A program made the position numbers and the translations under genes. A DNA stretch of 64,000 bases from Trogon surrucura. Lineage: Eukaryota > Chordata > Aves > Trogoniformes > Trogonidae. The stretch is from the NCBI GenBank assembly GCA_020746105.1, contig CM036619.1, positions 10,516,238 through 10,580,237 of the forward strand, in the 5' to 3' direction. How positions within the stretch are numbered: the stretch's first letter is position 1; every line of letters begins with the position of its first letter. Shown here piece by piece: positions 1 to 13,459 of this stretch. The notes below the pieces were generated by a model that was not told where the DNA came from, ran no database searches, and was given only the letters and a program-made list of their open reading frames with translations.

Positions 1-72
1 AGTTTGGCCCCAAAGTTTTCTAACTAAGATTCCAAAAATATACTAGTGTCAAAAGAAGGCACTAGTATTTTC

Positions 73-182
73 TTGTATTGGGTTTTTTGTTGTTTTCAGT
101 TGCTTGGTTTTGTTTTGGGTTTTGTGTGGGGTTGGTTTTTTTTGTTTGTTTGTTTTTGTGATTTTTTTTTACTGTGGTTTTT
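73..182. repeat. T/G-rich low-complexity tract
   Basis: The plus strand is almost entirely T and G for about 110 bases, with runs such as GTTTGTTTGTTT and several T8-T9 blocks. It reads as simple low-complexity DNA, not as part of a recognisable transposon. The decayed tail of an old minus-strand retroelement is possible, but nothing adjacent supports it. Confidence 0.7.
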
Positions 183-3100
183 TACTCAGTGTTTTCAAGG
201 TCTTGATCGTCTTTTCTAGATTTCCACTGATTTATCTCTGCATATAAAAAAATAGGCCTAAATAGTGAAAGTTTTGCAAAGGTTATGAGCACTTGAAATA
301 GTTTTTTAGAGTGAGCAATATGAAGCAACTAACATGTGATTCCAGCCCACCATAATAGGCAGCTCTCCACAGAAAAAAAAAAAAGGACCTCGGAGCAAGG
401 TGTGCTGTGCTTGTTGAACTGTCAATAATGAGCATGTTGACCTGCAGTACTATATCTCCAGACTTTTACCTGCCATTATCTGTTGCACAATTCGATTTTC
501 TCTGTCACAGGATCTGTACTACAAGCCTGTAATCAAAGCTGTGCTGGGTTTTATGTGTCTTGTCGTTGAGTGTATGAATAGGCATCAGGGTGCTTGGGCA
601 TGGCATGCCTTTGGGCTTGAGCTTATTCCCCTACCTCATGCTGAGCTGAATTGGGGAAATAAGGGGTTGCTGATCTAATCCCACTCCTTGGCTGATCTGA
701 CTGCAGTCCCTGGGTACCGAGGGGTCAGGCAGCTCTGCTAGGACAAAATTGTCTGAAGGCCATTATAAATCTATCAATCACTTTGTAGTATGTTAGTTTG
801 TAGAGTTATTTTCCTTCTTTACACTGCTCTGCACAGACAGAGAGGGGAGAGAAGGAATTGCTCTCAAGTAAATAGCTGTGCAGCAGGGTTAAGGAAGGAC
901 ACATCCTCAGTGTGAAAGGTTGTGAGAGTTCAGACTCATTTTGAGATCTAGTGCATGCATAATGCATTTCTAATACCGTAAATAGGTAGCAGGTCATTGG
1001 AAAAACTCCCATGTTCAGAGCCGGCTGGAAACAAAAGCTGTTGATCAAGTACAGGTAAAAGTGAGCAAGGGTCACCATTTGCATGTATGAGGATAAATTC
1101 AGAACTGGTTCATTGTAGATCACTTGGTGTGTCTAAATTTGCCCTAGTAGGATGAGGAAGGCTGATTCAATGGCATTTCACTCCCTGAAGCATTAGCTCT
1201 TCTTAAACCTGCACCGACCAAAGCTTATCAGGAGGTGATGATTCTAAGCCCAATGAAGGTATAAAAGGGAAACAAATTATTCAAGTGTAACTAAAAGCCA
1301 GGACAGAAGCTTCTGTTCAGAGTTAAGGTGACCTTAATTCACATTTGTTTGACTAATTCTGAGTGCACTAACCACTGGCCCTCCTGTGGGTAAGGACATG
1401 CAGGTTCAGCTGTTTCCTAAAGAATAACATGTTGAGGATATGCAAGGTAACTCCAAGTTTCCTTTCAAGCAGCTGGAGTTGTATATTAGTTACATCTATC
1501 CATAAACATACACTCTTCATCCTTCAATAAGAACAAAGAACAGCTGTACTGTTGTTAGTTGTAATGTGAGCATGCACACATCTCTAGAGACTACTCCCCC
1601 CCCAGCTCTATGTGCTCATCTCAGATCTGACTTTCTGAGAGAGTTTGCTTTGTTTTTTACACCCAGGCTTTTCCAGTTTGCTTTACATATACACATATTT
1701 ACAGGATCAGCAGCAGCATAAGACTTTCCTGACACAGCAGAGTGGTCAGACCATTTCTGCTCTGGTCAGTGTTGAGTTCTTGTGATTCAGTATTGTCAAG
1801 GGGCAGTGTAAAGAAAAGCAGTTTCTACATGAAAACGGCACTTTTACTTCCCACTAGACTCTGGCGACATGAAGTGAGCCCTGAGGTTGTGCAAATCATC
1901 CCCTTGTCCTCAACATTTTGCTCTGTGTTGTGACAGTCACTCAACGGAGTGTGCTCTTGCCTAGGGCAGTTGCTCTCTGAAATTTATAATAAATTAAATT
2001 TGTTACCTTCTTCTGTTTCTTACCTTTTACCTGCTGGTCTCAACCTTAATCAGTGCTTGCCATGACAGACCTCTCTAGAAAATATCTCTCTGTAACTTTG
2101 ACACAAGGGAGTTGGTACCTTGGTTGTCACCGAGGAGGTCATGGCTAGCTGGTATTGGGTGGGAACAAGGCTACTCTTTTTTCTCAGTGATGGCCCAGGA
2201 GGCTGGAAGGCTATTTGACTGACATTTGTATGGGATAACGCTTTGAATTTCCATTCCCCAGAAATGGTTGAAGTTCATTTTGATTTCGAATGTGACAACG
2301 AAGTAAAAAAATAATTGCCATAGAAATATGTGACACTGAGCTAGAGAAGATAAACTGATTAGTCTTAATGGCTTAAAAATTCAGACCAAAAAGTGACAAT
2401 AGCTTTTAGCTTTTCTGTTACATTGTGATAGTACAGTATGGCATTCTGGAAAATTGTCTGCTGAAATTTCAAAGTTCTTCCGTGATGAAACATTTTTGAC
2501 TTTAAGTTTTAACAAACTTTTTATTTTTTCCCCCAGGAAAATGAATTCAGTCCCTTCCCTGACCTAAAGGTCCCAAACCCAAACTGTTTTGATGAAAATT
2601 TTCCAATAAATTCCAACCTTAGAAAAATGACATAGTGACATCTGCAAAATTTTGAGAAGACTTGGTGCAGACAGCACCACTAATGAAACAGAGTGCCCCA
2701 GTCCTTGCGCAGTCAGAGAAATTCTTTTATGTTGTTTTTTGGAGTAAGGTGCAGTAAATGAGATAGTAAGACTTTAACCGTATGGATTTTGGAAAAAAAA
2801 ATGCTGTGTGTTATTCTACCAGCTTTATGTATTTGTGCTCACACTACCATCAGGAGATATAAATCAAAGTTAAGTCAAGTGAGGTAAGACTCTGGTCTCT
2901 AGCGAATGAAGTAGGAGCTTCTGGAAGGGAGTGGGTACTTCAGCAGGAACATTCTTTCTGCACTGACTGGCACTGAAAGTGTTGAGTTTCAACCTCTTAC
3001 ATGCTGTATATACAATCCCAGTGTTGACTGACTGTACAGTCTCCTGCTCTCTTTTCCTTATCTCTACACTGTACTTTGTGAAGACATCACACAGTCCTTT

Positions 3101-6100
3101 AACCAGCAGATAGTGGTATGATTTATATCATTAAGTATGTGTGATTTGTTCAAACAATTAAATTTAGTAAGCAAATATATATGCAAGAAAATGCATCTGG
3201 GCTCTATATCTAGGTATGGTGGAGCTCCTTCAGTGGAGGAGACTGAAGAACAGTGTTAGTTCCAGTCCATCCATCTGCTTTGAACACCATTAAGACACTG
3301 CATGATCTGTGGACAGAACAGGTATGTTCCTCAGGTTGTATGTTCTTCAGTTTGTCACCTCACAAATCATATGCTGTCTGTGGCACTATAGGGGAGCTGA
3401 GCCTGGTGATATGGAATCCAGGCTTTATTCTCTTCTGTGACACAGATTTTATTTTCTGATCTTGGGCAATTTTTGATCTTAGGCACTAGAAAAGCAAATG
3501 CAGTTGGACCTCCTTTTGGAGAGGGAATGGGGAAAGGGAAATACAAAATATTCAACGACTAAAATATAAAATGACAAGGAAATAAAGTCATTATATACAA
3601 GTGGTGTTTTCTCTAGTTTTACCAATTTGTTGTGAAATATTCAAAAGTCCCTGCCAATCTTCTAATCTGTTGTGTCTGTTTGGTGAGTGATATTTATTTT
3701 GGGATATTAATGGAGGTGAATAAAGACAAACCACAAGAGACCATGTGTTTTCTTGGTTATGCCTTATGAAAGCATGCACTTGGACAAAACAATTTTCAGA
3801 TATTCCCAATTGTAAAAATACCCATTGCAAAACCAAATAAAATTGAAAACATATTTGACTGAATCCATTTCAGTTTTTTATTGTCCAACTGCTTTTGACT
3901 CTTCCTCCTTTCTTCTGTTTCTTTGCAATAGACATTGACACAGTCTCTCTGCCTGGCTGGGTGAAAAATACCCGAATTTTTCTACAGCACTCTGCAGTCC
4001 CTCTAGTGATCAGCAGGGGCTCCTCTTGGACCATGGCTTACTTGGCTCCTTGCTCTCCTCCCTCGCCTTTGACCAGCTCGTGGTGCTTCCACAAGTGGCT
4101 ACCTGATGTGGATCCTGTAATACTGGGGAAACACACTAGTGCAATCCTGTGTTCACAAATTTTCTGTAGTTCGTCACCTCACAAATCATCCGAAAAGGGG
4201 AATGGATAGATCACCACAGATGTGTTGTCAAAGGACACATTCTGTATTCCAAAAGTCAGGCATTGAAAAAGCAGCAGCACCACCACGTTCAGGAGATTAC
4301 AATCAAGACGAATGTGGACAGACTTTGTTTTGCTACATCTGCAATTAGTTCATGATGAATTTCATATCTGGTTAATAGAGAAAAAAACACACAAAACATA
4401 CAGATATCTTCTTTGATGAAGTCTTCACGAATGTGGAGCTGAATTTAATCATGTCTTGAATCTAATGCTCTTGTTTGTCTCCACTATCTTCAGTTTAATT
4501 TCCACTGAGTTCAAGGATATTTGGCCTCACTGCTCGGGCTTCATGCTCCACTGAGAGCTGAGGAGTTTGATCCAGATGGCAGGGGGGATGTAGCTGACTG
4601 TGGTGGCCAAGGTGGCTCATGTGATAGTGTGACCCACATACCCAGGGTGACCAGATGACTCAGCTGCTTTCCTTCACATGCTGCAAAAAAAACAAACAAC
4701 CATGAACAGAAAGAAATAACTCCATTCTGCCAACAGGATTGACTAATTGGTCACAAACTTATGTTACTGAAATATAGTTAGCCAGGGGAAAACATGGTGC
4801 AAAGGTACAAGTGCAAGACCAGTACCAATGAACCTGGACAGTTGGTAAATCATATAATTAACTCAGGTGAGGTTTAGGAGAGAGAAAGCTTTCAGAAGAG
4901 AACTGAAGAAACTGGAAAAGGTAAGTCTTTTACTATTTTATGTTGAATAATTTAATTAATTACTGAAAGTCTGAGAGGGCAAATGATTTAGTCAGCTATT
5001 TTCCAGCAAATAAAAACCAAATCTGGTAATAAGAAACATTCCTGGAAAGCTATTTTGATTTACCGTGAAGAAAATAAGACACTGGGAGTAGTGGCTGTAA
5101 ATGAGTTGTGTGGGAATTTAGGTGATACTTCTTCTATCTTGTTACAGAAATAGGAAGACAGTAACAATTGCTGACTCTATCTTTTCTAACTCTTAGTAAC
5201 ACTAAATTCTTGATTTTTCTTTTTACAGGGGAGAGGAGAGGAGGAAAGCAAATTTTTTATCCATCATTGATGTGGTCTTGCTTCATCACTCTGCCATTCT
5301 CTATACTGTCATTGTTCACCACAGCTCAAATAAGAAAAATTTTAAGAATGAGCTTCATGTGTTCTAACTTCAGGTGTTTACAATGTAGGTGTCCAGATCT
5401 GAGTTGGCTGGCAGTAGACCTCTGTGACAGTCTGTGGAGGTGTGTCAATGCAGCTGATGGAATTCAGGGTGAGATTTGGATCACTGGAGTCAGGGGTCTT
5501 AGGCTGAGGTGTATTGAATGCTAAGGAACATACACACTATCCATCAGTTCTCCACTGGTTTTGTAGAGATGGACTCTGGTATTTATGTCTGCATTATAAG
5601 CAACTACACTTAACACCAAAACTCATGGCACTTGCATTCCAAGTGCCCCTTGGGGACCCTGGCCTCTTTGGAAGCTGCCCAGTCTGCCAGAATGAACCTG
5701 GATACCCTTCCTGCATGAGTGTCAGTGAAACCTTTGGATAAAATTCTGACTTGCATGACAATTCTCTATGATTTGCTCTTACTTTTGGTGAGAGTGTGAT
5801 TTCATTCCATGACTATGTGCCAGGCATTACCTAGGGCAAATATAGTGAAGACTGTCATAGCACAGTACGTAAATCTGGCACTTTAGTGCAGAAGATACCC
5901 TTAGCAACTCAGGCTTATGCATCGGCTGTCAGGTCCTCTGAATCAAAACAATGAATTTACTTCTGGCTTGCTTAATCTGAGTGTTTTTTGCACCAAGAGA
6001 CTTCTTTATGGATCAGAAAGGTGAGTTTGAGGTTGGCTCCAGGCTTGTGCTGAAGCTCATTCCTCTTGATTTGCATGTGTAATAAAGCTCAACAAGCACG

Positions 6101-8599
6101 CATCTCAGAGTAACTGCCTACTCATTAGATTACCCAGACCTTGCTTTGTGCACCCTCAACTTTGTTTCCTGAGACCTGGGCTTTGCCAGGAAGAGCATAG
6201 CACCACCTGTCTAACATGTGAGGAGAAAGTGTGAATCAGAAGCACAGCCAGAAGAAACACCACTAGATCAGACCTGGCTGACTGCTTAGAGCCAGGCATG
6301 TAACCTGATGTGTGTCTGGTTCTGCTTGTCACTGGCTGGGTAGATCATTACCATAATGGAATCATTTATCCCTCCTCAGTTCCTGTAATATTTCTCATGC
6401 CAGAGATCTGGCAGAGGTGGTTTGGAGGAGGTTCTTTCTCTTGCAGAGTTCATCTACAATTCTGCTCGTGCTGGGACATGTAGACATGGCAGTATGCAGA
6501 TAATATCTGCAGTCTCAAGTGTTGTAGTTATTGCAATGAACACAAACCCGTTGTATTCCCTATTTCTTCACACTTGCAGAATGCTAGTATGATAAATATG
6601 AATTACCAGGTAAGGATACTTCTTGAGTATAATTGTTGAAGAATCAGCAATGCTATTCTCCTGACAGGCAATAGGAACTGCATTACTAAGTCCCTGAGAA
6701 ATGAAACGACAATGTTCTTTGTTAATAGTAGAGAGAAAGAGAATATTTGCATGGTGAACGCAGTGAATTTGTACATGAATATAATCATCTTTACCCAGTC
6801 TGTTGCACTTAAATGATTCCTGTGTCTAGCACACAGAGCAAAAAAAAAACATTTCACAGCTCTTCATGAAAAGTGGCCAATCATTACTGCAACCCTTGGG
6901 ACTGGTTATGATAACCTTAATCATGATGAATCAGTGTGAGATCATAATACACATCTATATGAGATTGTGTTTCAGAGTACTGCAGATTAGTTTATAATTT
7001 TCTCTTCACTCACAGAGTTTTCTCAGTCACTAAAAATATCTTATTCACAACGAAGTCTCAGCTGACTTTTTGCTACAGTGCAATGGTTGGATTTTTGCTT
7101 TTGTAAGGTCAGAACCATGAACTTGCCTTGTTCGATATAAAATGACTTAGCCACAAGCAAACGCCAAACTATAGGATCACGAAGAAATTAGAGTCCTGAA
7201 ATAATTTTTAAAATCCTATTAGTGAAGCTGTTCACTCTAAAGGAAAAAAAAAAGAAGAAAGATCAAGGGAAAGACTTATCTCTTCCTGTGTGATTGATCT
7301 TTTTCTCTTGCAATTGCCCTCTGACCTACAATAAATCATTTTAGAGTGTGTCAGGAGAATGTCTTCAATAGCTTTAGAGCTGGGAGGAGAAATGTTTTGT
7401 CTCTCTAAGTAATATCACACAAAACATCTGAAAAATTGCAGCTTTTCTGTTTTGTTTTTTTTTTTCCCACATCCAGTGAGGTGATGGAGCAAAGTTTTTC
7501 CCCATATTAATGTGAGTTGATAGTCTAATGAACATTGTCATCTGAAATCCATATTCAATTTTAATGCTGTGTATAGAAGGAGATTTGAATTTCGTTGCAG
7601 ATGAAGAACCTAACAAGAAAGAAACACACTGGAGGATTTATAGCCTTCCTTTACAGAACTGGTGCTCATTTGAAAATAAAGATATTTTCAAAATAGTTCC
7701 CTACTTAAAAGTTTATATATATTGCTGAAACCATTGCCAGAGTTGATCTCTGGAGGCAGGAATGTGTATGAAGCCTAACTCTTCTCTGACCTGTTTTCAG
7801 GTAGTATGATCCCTCATGGTTATTTTTGTGGCAAGTTGCTTGTAGTTCTTCCACAGAGAAAATCACTGTGTCTGCAAAACCACCTGAGCTACATCACAGC
7901 CTTGTTGTGAAAATGATGTGCCGTAGCTCCACTGTGAGAGGTGGCAATGCCTTCTGACACATGTTGACCTCATAAAACCTGAATTTGGTGATCTTTGATG
8001 GATCCATCCTGCATAAGGCATCCATTTGACAGGCAATTTGGAGGTGGCTGATGCCTCTTCTAATGACAAAAACCTGGAATTTCTATAGGAACTTGAATTA
8101 TTTCTCATTAAAAATTGTTGAAAGTTATCCTTATTATGTTATGAAACATGTCAGGACATTTGGGATGAGATTCCTGTGGGTAAATACAGGTATTTAGAGC
8201 ACAGATATCTACATCTGGGCTAATAACCACACACTCTCGGTAACCACTGGAGACCAGAGAACAGTTTTATACACCCTGAAGAAAATATCTATCATCTTAA
8301 GAACATCTTAAAAGTGTGTCTTTCTTTTAATGGGCTTTTAATTTCTTTTTCTGGAGCTCTTAGACATTAGCTCAGAGATAGATGTTAACATTTCAGATAT
8401 GTGATATTAGGGGAGATAGAATCCTATGGGTCCTGAGAAATTCTATAGGCATTTTAAAACCAGAACTACCAGTCTAAATACACTAATAGATTCAATAGGT
8501 TTTAAATACTGATTTGCTATATTTTACTTACACAAATACACATTTGGTGTACTTTATATATTACATGAATTTACTGAATTTTTCTCCCATTTAAATTCA

Positions 8600-9165
8600 A
8601 TTTCTTGTGGTTTTGCTATCCGCAACCCCCATGCCTTGCTTCGAAGAGGCCCCTCACATCTTTACAGTAAACCAGCCCAGAAATGTCATTATGTAACTCC
8701 GATACCCCCCTAATCAGTTGAGCTCTGGCTGGGTGGGTAACCCCAGAGGAGGAGAGAATCTCCCGCACCTACGGCTTGTCCAGCTTCCCGTTCTCAGAAC
8801 TACCGACCACAAGAAACTCCTGTGGTTACTAACAGAAGAAACAAGTTCCCTCCAATCTCCCAGTGCACCTTGTCAGTTGTGGTTTGTGACAATTGCACTG
8901 TGCTCTTATCCAAGGCAGTCAGGACCAGCCCAGGCTTTGTGCCCCTTTGTGCTGCCAGTTTAGGGTCCTCAGCCTTCAGCTTCAAACTTTCTGGCACGGT
9001 GGTTCTGTTCTGTGGGAAATTGTTCAAATTAGTCCCACAAAGAAAACCATTGCCTTGTGAGAACTACCTGTCCTCAATCACAACCACTCTGTGGGAATGA
9101 AATAAAGCTTCCTTTGAGATTTTTCTTATTTATTTTTGATTTTTGTTCTCGGCTAACAAGTGAGA
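8600..9165 (+). other. GC/CpG-richer block ending in an AATAAA signal; possible decayed LTR or 3' UTR
   Basis: Composition changes here from AT-rich flanks to a block with several CpGs (for example ATCCGC, TTCGAA, CTCCGAT, CCCGCAC, CTACGG) and long pyrimidine/purine-balanced sequence. An AATAAA hexamer at 9101-9106 is followed by a T-rich stretch (TTTTTCTTATTTATTTTTG), the arrangement of a polyadenylation site. A block of about 0.5 kb with this composition and a single poly(A) signal near its end could be an old solo LTR or the 3' end of an unknown transcript. I cannot identify TG...CA termini, a TATA box or a target duplication, so the class is unresolved. Confidence 0.2.
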
Positions 9166-10604
9166 CAGCCTGTGGTGAAGATCTTGGAGCCTTCTTCTAA
9201 CACTTTCTGAATATAACTCAGTAGTTTCTGTTCATTTATATAATTGCTCTGACTACTTTTTCTGCTACAACACTAAGAAATCTGCCATTTAATAACAGTG
9301 AAGTGGCAACTGGGTGATGTGAGATGACATGTCTCCTAATTAAACCACCAATAACAGTAAAAGATGCCACCAGGTTCTTCTGTTATAACACATAGCTACA
9401 GCTGGAAAACCTTTGTAACATAGTTAGTTTCTCACTCCTTCCATTTCCTTGAGGCTTTTGTGTACAATTGTAAAATTCCCTCCTTTTTAGAAAGTTACCC
9501 CATGATCTGTCAGGACATCCCTCACGTTGCTGTTTTGTCTTGTGACTGCTTGGCTGTGATCCTGGTGGTATTACAGCAGCCTCTAATGGGCATGTTTTCC
9601 CTGGTTGCTCCTGGCTATTCTGCAATACTACCACTCAGCTCCATCAAGGAAATAACTGCAATTTTCTCTTCCCTAATGAATTTCGTAATCTAATCAGTGG
9701 CAGGTCATGACTGAGAATGAAACTAATACTTGATGTAATGGTCAGGCAAGAATTCTGTTTGGAGCTTTGTTTTGACTGGGTCCCAAATGAGGAGAGGAAC
9801 TGCTGACAGCCCTGCATATTCTCTGTGGATGCTGATGGCTCCAGTGGCAATAAAAATGTTCACAGTTTTTTGTTTTTGTCTTGTTTTCATTACCGCTGTC
9901 ATGTTGCTTCTTTCTGTGAAGTTTGGGTTGCCAGCTAATGATCTGGTTCCAGGGGCAGGAATGGCCTTTGGCTTCCTGCAGAGATTAATTAAAGAAAATA
10001 TGATAAAATCACACTGGGACTTATTGTGTGGAGTCTCAGCCTTCATTGGCTGCTGGCTGGCGGCAGGTAGGCAGCTGAAGATGTCACCAGGGACCCGGGG
10101 ATTCTCAGAAACACTGTTATTGAGTGTATTTGGGATGTTAAATATGAGTTATTTAGGTGTAAATTATGAGGGATAAACTGGTGAAAGGCCAAGTTTCATC
10201 CACACAAAGGCATACCTCCACCTCATTTTTGTGCTCTTTAGCATGATCTACTTTAAGTTTGACTTAGCAGGGTGAGCAACAAATGGTCAAGAACCGACAA
10301 GCCTGAGTCCTGCTCCCTTCCCAGCTTCTCAGTCCTCTGGGCAAGTTTAACAGCAGCTGACCACTTCAACCAGACTGGGATAAAATTCAGTTTGGACCTG
10401 CATGTCTTTTTTAGCTTGGGGTCACGCCAGTCCAAGACTCCCAAGCCAAAGATCTGTGGGAATCTGAAGACTTGCAAAGTCCAGTTCCAGACAGTTTTAA
10501 CGTAAGAAGCAGTATGGCTTAGTCAACATGTGGGCACTGGAGACATCTGAATGCCAGGTCAGGAGGAGGCTACCCTAGGAATGAGAAGGCAAAGCAGCAT
10601 GAAT

Positions 10605-10634
10605 GTCAGCTCAAACCGTGTCAGCTCAAACACT
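10605..10634. repeat. 15-bp imperfect tandem duplication
   Basis: Two adjacent copies of a 15-bp unit beginning GTCAGCTCAAAC (10605-10619 and 10620-10634), identical over the first 12 bases. It looks like a simple slippage duplication. Confidence 0.75.
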
Positions 10635-13440
10635 TGCCACATACCACCATAGGTGTTGCAACTTCTCTAGGGTCTTTTGGTAAGTTTGGTGGGTGGAAGA
10701 GGATGAGTTTGCCTGCCTGGGACCCCTTGGAGTTTGCAACTGGAAGAACAAAAGTACTCACCTGTGGCTACAATCATTGTGCCAACATTTTTCCCCACAA
10801 AGCCTGGTCCAGACTCTGTGGTTCCCTCCCCTGGGGCTAGTGGCTTAGGACCTGGTGTGCTGGGATCCTTTTAGAAAGGTAGTTGGGGTTTCTCTTCGCT
10901 GTGGGCAAGGTGGCTGCTGCTTTCACACTACTGAGCGTGGTGGTGAACTTTCCTGATGGGCTTTTGCTGGCTTATTGTGCTGATAAGCAAAATCCCACAC
11001 TTCTGGAGTGCTCTGGAGGGACAGGGCAGACTGAAATACTTTAGGTGAAGTGCACACAAGGCTTCACACAATCATTTATTATGACTGTTGTTGCACTGCC
11101 AAAATCTCTGCTATGGTCATTTGGCACCTGTCCGTGGAGTTGAATCCAACATTGCCAATTGCCACCAACAGAGACTTGGCCCTCTCTGCTGGAAAATCCC
11201 AGCCTTCCAGGACGTGCTTATCTTGCTAGAGCTATTTTATTTTGTCTGCAGTGAAGCTGGACAAGTGATTTGGCATTGCTGGGCTAGGCTGTTAAAAACA
11301 TTCATAAACATGAGGAATTTCATTAGTGCAGAGGACCCAGTTCCACAGCCCACTGAGGACAGCACTCTCACTTAAGCAGTGGCAAGCAGTCAACAGTGCT
11401 GACCCTTCTAGTTATTGTGTCCCAGAAAGAGGCCAATCTGCCCTGCTTCTTGAACTAATACACTTTTTTTTTTGGGGGGGCACATCTAACCTGACTCCTT
11501 GCATTTTCATACCCTGTGGCTCTCTCATTTGGGAGTATCTGCCATCCCCAGCACTGTGTTGACCTGCTTTCCCTGCCATGGTAGAGGTGCTCTGGGCTGT
11601 GCCCCTGGAGATGTGGCTTTCCCTTCTAGGTGGTGGTTCATTGCTCTGGTTATGCCACAGAGGCCGCAAGGAAAAACCTTGTGAAGATGCTGATATGCAT
11701 GAACTATTTCTGACTGGGTCCCAGACAGTTTCTGGGGTGGACTAAGCTCAGAACCGGTCCACAGGACAGTTTGGGAAGGTGGTGTTCCCACAGACAGGTA
11801 CCCAAACAGTTCTGTCTAAAATATGCAGATCATGACATACTTTCTCCTGTTTCTGAACTGAAAAGCTAATATTAGGTCTAGGCAGGGTTCAGGACCTTTC
11901 TAGCTTGGATCGATGATCGAGGAAGTGAATTATGAGACTCACTTGGTATTTCTTCCAGTTCAGAGTGAAGGACAGAGACTCTCTCAAACCATGCAGAACT
12001 CGAGTGCTTTCAACCAGGCAAGGCTAATATTGATGAATACGATGTACATGGAAGCTCCACATGTCTTTTTCAGGATGGTAAAATTGCTCAAAGCTAAGTA
12101 CGTGTGCTAGGATGTAGCAAATTTTAACAGTAATGGTTAAGGTAAGTCTTGCAAGACTGTCATCATCACACAAAACTTCTAGGAAGAGGGGAGCTGAATT
12201 GCTGGGATTACTGATCCAAAATAACTGCAATAATTGTGGGTTGTTTTTTTGGTTACTCTTCGTGATAATGTGATTGCTTCAAGGAACATGCTGCCTTTCC
12301 TCCCAGGACTCCAGTCAAAACATGGCTTGCGGAAACCAGTTGCCTTTTACACTTTGACTGCCTGGTATTTACATTCTCCTATCACTGTTTGTTCTTACTT
12401 TCCTCTTGCCTCCATAGAAGTGCCTGGTGGGAGTTGTGCTATTTGTTAGGGACAGCCAGAAGATATTGACTCTACTTCCTTTCCCGCAGGAGTCTGCTGT
12501 GCAGTGCTGCTCACCGGGGCTGTGGCCACTTTCCTGAACAGTGTGCAAGGGAAACATGGGATTAGTTAGTTGTACTGCACCAGTGATGGGTTCACATTTA
12601 CTAGGATTCGTTGATTTTAAAAGCAGAAATGACTGTTGCCATGTAGCCTGACCTTGCATTTTCAAGCTTTTGCTGCACAGTTTGTTAAAAAATTTTCCCT
12701 CCTTTGAGGTCTGTAGGACTAGGTGCTACTATATATGAGTCTGGTGCCCACATTCCAGTTTCCAGAGCCAAGCCCCAGGAAGAGATGTGAAGTTGGAAAC
12801 CAGGTGAATCAAGCTCTGTAGCACTTCAGTGCTGATTTCAGTAACTAGCTGGGAAATTTGGATAACTTGATTAGACACCTTAGAAATTAGACATTTTGCA
12901 CTATGGTTTTCTGGCACTAAATCTTTTAGAAAAGCAGGCCAATGACTTCCTATAAATCCTTAGTTTCAACCTATATGTGTTTCAGAGAGATTATCTATGT
13001 GTATAATCATTAAGCATGTTTTTGCAAAGATAGAAAACAAATCTTTCACACACAGCAAATTAACTGAAAAGAGACACTTAAATGATAATGAAAAGTTTCT
13101 ACACTTCTGAAAAGCAAACTTTTCCTCCCCTTAACTTCTTTCTAGGCAATTTTGTAATTCTAATTATATGCCCACTCTCAAAGTTTCTATACCATCAAAA
13201 CTGCTATTAGTTAGGTTTGGCCCAAGATAGAGGCCAAGGGGGCTTCATGAGACTATTTTTAACTTCCTTTGATTCCGTAAGTCTTCAAATTAGGCAGCAG
13301 TTGCTCAGGAAACAGAGCAGATGGGAGAGCTTGTTGTTCTGGGCAGTTTGCAGAACAAGCCATGGTTGATGGTAGAGGATGCTCTCCCCTGCACATGAAG
13401 TGTGAACGCTCAGTGCCCAAAAGGTGTGAGTGGACATGAT

Positions 13441-13459
13441 CACAGAATCATAGAATGTT
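13441..13459 (-). mobile_element. Possible CR1 3'-terminal tip
   Basis: The plus strand reads CACAGAATCATAGAATGTT, which matches the octamer-repeat tail found at the 3' end of avian CR1 elements, seen here in reverse orientation. The expected 'TTGGAAGGGACC' block does not follow; the next bases are only loosely similar. This may be a very short or strongly diverged insertion, or chance similarity to the tail. Confidence 0.4.

Larger units (their letters stand above)
183..13440. other. Non-coding single-copy stretch, no gene recognised
   Basis: This 13-kb stretch contains only short open frames, the longest being 134 codons at 9772-10176 on the plus strand. None has a motif or composition I recognise. 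I see no CR1 tail, LTR ends, tRNA or rRNA signature. Short A-runs occur at about 371-384 and 7245-7255 and a T-run at about 7449-7461. A CpG-bearing block at 8.6-9.1 kb is described separately. Intergenic or intronic DNA is the simplest reading. Confidence 0.6.

Noticed and set aside
9772..10176. 134-codon plus-strand frame with a hydrophobic segment
   Set aside because: One short hydrophobic run in T-rich DNA; no family pattern and no exon-like boundaries.
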